From Deltaproteobacteria bacterium (GTDB lineage: Bacteria; Desulfobacterota; Desulfovibrionia; Desulfovibrionales; Desulfovibrionaceae), in contig JAITWK010000039.1 in NCBI GenBank assembly GCA_031285295.1, positions 62,001-126,000 on the forward strand: DNA of 64,000 nucleotides, read 5' to 3'. A program made the translations under genes and the position numbers. Below are positions 53,528-64,000 of this stretch, one piece after another (the first letter of the stretch is position 1; every line of letters starts with the position of its first letter). A model generated the notes under the pieces. The model saw only the letters and a program-made list of their open reading frames with translations, ran no database searches and had not been told where the DNA came from.

Positions 53528-54718
53528 TCAAGCGGCTGTTTGGGTTGTTGCCTGTTTATACCGTTTCGCCGTCACCCGCAAAAAGAACAGCATGGAGAAG
53601 ACCAGGAGGGCGGTGCCGAACCAGAAGGTGAAGTCCAGGCTGATCAAGTCGGCCAGTCCGCCGCCAAGCAGAACAGAAACACCCACGCTTATATCCCAGG
53701 CGATGAAATAGGTGGAGTTGGCCGTGCCGTGATGCTCGGCATCGGAAAGAATAATGAACATGGTTTGATAAGCTGGTGAAAGCAGACCGTAACCCACTCC
53801 CATGATCACGGCGGAGAAGAGGAACAGGCTGCTGTCCGTCACCAGGATGAAAGCGCAAAACGCGATGATGGCGCAAATTTTACCAGCCAGAATAACCTGG
53901 AGCAGATAGCCCTTGTCCATGAGTTTGCCGGAAAAAAGGCGGCTGACAATCAGGCCCAAAGCCAGGAAAGAGAAATAAAAACCGGCGTTGGCATCAATGC
54001 CGTGCTCTTTGGTGTGCAACGAAATGTAGTTGATCAGCAGGCCATAGGGGAAGCCGGTAAGAATCAGGCTGATAAAGCCGGTAAGGGCGCTTTTTAAAAA
54101 GAAATCGTTAAGCTGGATGCCGCCTCGTTCGCGTTTCACAATCTCGCGCTGCGGCGGGCGGGCCAGAAGGCCCACAATCATGGAAGCCAGCGCAACGGCG
54201 GTGCAGAAGAGAAAAACCGCGTTAAAAGAGAAGCTTTCCACCAGCAGCATGCCGCACATGGGGCCAACGGCCAGGGCCAGGCTGTTGGTAATGCCGTAAA
54301 GCCCGATGCCGGTGCCGAGTTTGTTCAGCGGGATGGTATCCACGGCCATGGTGCTGATGGTGGTGCTGGCCGCGCCGAAAACCATGCCGTGCAAGAAGCG
54401 CATTCCGGCCAGAAGCAGCAGGTTCATAATCAGAATATAGCCGAAAAAGCAGAAGGTGAAGGGAATCATGCAGATGATGAACACCTTCCTGCGCGGAAAG
54501 CTATCCACCAGCCAGCCGGAAAAGGGGCGCACCAGCAGGGCGGCCAGAGCGTAGAGCGACAGCACCAGACCAAGGGTGGTTTTGCTGGCGTCCAGGCTTT
54601 CCGTCAGGTAGAGCGGCAGTACCGGCAGAATCAGGTGGAAACAGCAGGAGAACAAAAAGTTGCACAGGCAGAGCAGATTGTAGTTTCTGTTGAACAAAGT
54701 TTCGTTTTCAAAAGGCAT
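53528..54718 (-). CDS. MFS transporter, drug/proton antiporter-like
   Basis: The 396-residue inner-membrane protein has about twelve transmembrane segments. The motif A region between helices 2 and 3 reads GWLVDSFPRRKVFI, and the helix 4-5 area contains RFLHGMVFGAASTTISTMAVDTIP. The middle loop is basic (RPPQREIVKRERGG). The overall pattern is that of efflux-type MFS proteins. The substrate cannot be deduced. It precedes glnS on the same strand by 60 nt, with no sign of a shared role. Confidence 0.8.
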   Translation of the reverse strand: MPFENETLFNRNYNLLCLCNFLFSCCFHLILPVLPLYLTESLDASKTTLGLVLSLYALAALLVRPFSGWLVDSFPRRKVFIICMIPFTFCFFGYILIMNLLLLAGMRFLHGMVFGAASTTISTMAVDTIPLNKLGTGIGLYGITNSLALAVGPMCGMLLVESFSFNAVFLFCTAVALASMIVGLLARPPQREIVKRERGGIQLNDFFLKSALTGFISLILTGFPYGLLINYISLHTKEHGIDANAGFYFSFLALGLIVSRLFSGKLMDKGYLLQVILAGKICAIIAFCAFILVTDSSLFLFSAVIMGVGYGLLSPAYQTMFIILSDAEHHGTANSTYFIAWDISVGVSVLLGGGLADLISLDFTFWFGTALLVFSMLFFLRVTAKRYKQATTQTAA

Positions 54719-54789
54719 AACGCCCCCGTCACGCGCGTCTTTTTGTACAAAAATTCATCGCGTGACAATACAGGTTTGTATCCCAAGTA

Positions 54790-54824
54790 CTACAGGCCTG
54801 TTGCAATATGCAACAGGCCTGTAG
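54790..54824 (-). terminator. 16-bp perfect hairpin after rpoC
   Basis: CTACAGGCCTGTTGCA (54790-54805) pairs perfectly with TGCAACAGGCCTGTAG (54809-54824) around a 3-nt loop, about 40 nt after the rpoC stop. There is no T-tract, so it may block exonucleases as well as, or instead of, terminating transcription. Confidence 0.6.
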
Positions 54825-54860
54825 AATTATATAGTTAGTTATTTATATTAAGCAGTTTAT

Positions 54861-59024
<4,164 letters not shown>

Positions 59025-59067
59025 ATTCGTACCTGCTTGTTTTTAAAACAGTTCGTCGTTTTTATAA

Positions 59068-63198
<4,131 letters not shown>

Positions 63199-63718
63199 AT
63201 TTTACCTCAAAGCGTTTTTTTCTACAGACCGCCATTTGCGGGCGGCCGACATTGCCTGCCGACCCAACAACAAAGACCGGCAGCCTCCGCCCGTTTCCGG
63301 GGGAAGGCTCCGGCTTGGAGCTTTTTTTCTATGCCGCCGTAATTTTTGGAGCGTTAATTGCCCCAAAATCGACGCGGCCAATAGAAGAAAACAGGCGCAA
63401 CCTAGCTGCGCCTGACAGCGTGCCTGCCAAACAGGAGTTATATTTTTCGCGGGATATGAACAAATTCAGGCCTATTGTTTACATGTTATCTGCACGATGG
63501 AGACAACAGCAATTTGTAGCTCTTATCCGATAGTCAAGAAATCTGCAAGGGAAAAATATAATTCTAACGGAAAAAAAGGCAAGGGGGTGAGGGAATGAGG
63601 AGCGATAAAGTTGGTAGCAGGTTGTGTTCCGCTGCGGGGGGCGAGGTTATTTATTTGTGCTGTTTGCTTTTGTCAGCTAAATTGGGGATGTTTGAAACTC
63701 CAGGAGACATGATAATTT
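63199..63718. other. Leader and promoter region between rpoB and glycosyltransferase
   Basis: This 520-bp gap holds no gene I can support. Short frames (for example 63252-63533 on the plus strand) lack recognisable sequence. On the rpoB side it contains a perfect 8-bp hairpin CAGGCGCA/TGCGCCTG (63392-63414) and CCGCC/GGGCGG-type pairing near 63230. The half nearest the glycosyltransferase gene is purine-rich. Confidence 0.5.
63555..63582 (-). promoter_or_regulatory. Candidate rpoB promoter
   Basis: On the minus strand TTGCCT (63577-63582) and TATATT (63555-63560) are 16 bp apart, giving a leader of about 350 nt for rpoB. The match is moderate and other sites are possible. Confidence 0.45.
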
Positions 63719-64000
63719 ATGAATGATTGTGCGAACACATCTTTCCGGGTAGGCCCGGAAGTCTCGGTAATTATGGCTAGTTATAATTATGCCAGCTATA
63801 TAAAGGAGGCTATTGAAAGTGTTGTGGCGCAAAGTATGCCGAATTGGGAATTAATTATAGTTGATGACGGTTCTACCGATGCTTCGCTGGAAATACTTGC
63901 CGCGTACCCGCAAAAATACGATCGTATCCGTCTGTTACAACACCCGGATCGGAAAAACCACGGTTTGGCAAAAACCCTTCAATTGGGATTGTCCGAAGCG
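63719..64000 (+). CDS. Family 2 glycosyltransferase, C-terminus cut by window edge
   Basis: The visible 94 residues are the N-terminal part of a GT-A family 2 glycosyltransferase: VSVIMASYNYASYIKEAIESVV (nucleotide-binding start) and WELIIVDDGSTDASLEIL, with the first acidic pair of the metal and nucleotide site. The start (MNDCANTSFRVGPE) follows AGGAG by about 13 nt, a rather long gap. A tiny five-codon frame (ATG at 63708) overlaps it. Codon use is more AT-rich than in neighbouring genes, as expected for a surface-polysaccharide or transferred region that continues beyond the window. Confidence 0.88.
   Translation, partial: MNDCANTSFRVGPEVSVIMASYNYASYIKEAIESVVAQSMPNWELIIVDDGSTDASLEILAAYPQKYDRIRLLQHPDRKNHGLAKTLQLGLSEA

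Noticed and set aside
63252-63533. 93-codon frame in the rpoB leader
   Set aside because: No ribosome site or family match, and it lies across leader hairpins.

Overview
The window is chromosomal DNA from a bacterium that looks like a member of the Desulfovibrionaceae (Desulfobacterota). I base this on protein sequences recalled from memory, mainly RpoA, L3 and SecY, on an AhbC-type radical SAM enzyme of the siroheme-dependent heme route, and on moderately GC-rich coding DNA. No database search was possible, so the placement is an inference.

Positions 1-15,984 hold the 3'-truncated neighbour cyuA (L-cysteine desulfidase) and one long minus-strand S10-spc-alpha cluster. In transcription order it reads rpsJ rplC rplD rplW rplB rpsS rplV rpsC rplP rpmC rpsQ rplN rplX rplE rpsN rpsH rplF rplR rpsE rpmD rplO secY map rpmJ rpsM rpsK rpsD rpoA rplQ. 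It ends in a clear terminator. Two things stand out: a 250-nt block of nested hairpins between rpsM and rpsK, and a roughly 510-nt leader before rpsJ where fusA would often sit.

Positions 16,100-43,400 carry housekeeping genes on both strands: two-way transport, proC, an orphan sensor kinase, a PHP phosphatase, ahbC, murJ, an MTA/SAH deaminase, an orphan Dam methylase with a small partner, a periplasmic cyclophilin plus a gamma-glutamyltransferase-like enzyme, a 1,544-residue alpha-2-macroglobulin, a TrmO-class II aldolase fusion, thiL, a UvrD-type helicase, a TPR protein, nadD, a YfgM-like membrane protein, bacteriohemerythrin and an SPFH protein.

Positions 43,400-49,300 are accessory. They contain a Doc-type toxin-antitoxin pair, a two-gene operon of unknown function, tRNA-Gly(CCC) followed by a 54-residue ORF resembling the start of a conjugation protein, a pirin, and a 2.4-kb island. 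The island carries only two intact genes, a contractile-injection-type tail tube and tail sheath. It is bounded by a 61/62-bp direct repeat made of the 3' end of tRNA-Gly(GCC) plus that tRNA operon's terminator. I see no integrase, baseplate, spike or ATPase gene. This island is the most unusual feature of the window.

Positions 49,300-64,000 hold dksA, an NFACT/RqcH protein, glnS, an MFS transporter, then rpoC and rpoB as a two-gene minus-strand operon with its own leader and promoter. Neither rplJ/rplL (upstream of rpoB) nor rpsL/rpsG/fusA (downstream of rpoC or upstream of rpsJ) is present, so the classical arrangement is broken on both sides. A glycosyltransferase in more AT-rich DNA begins at the right edge.

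A small dispersed repeat with the core AGGCACTAC occurs at three intergenic sites (24.4, 40.6 and 45.7 kb), once as a long hairpin and twice as a tandem pair.
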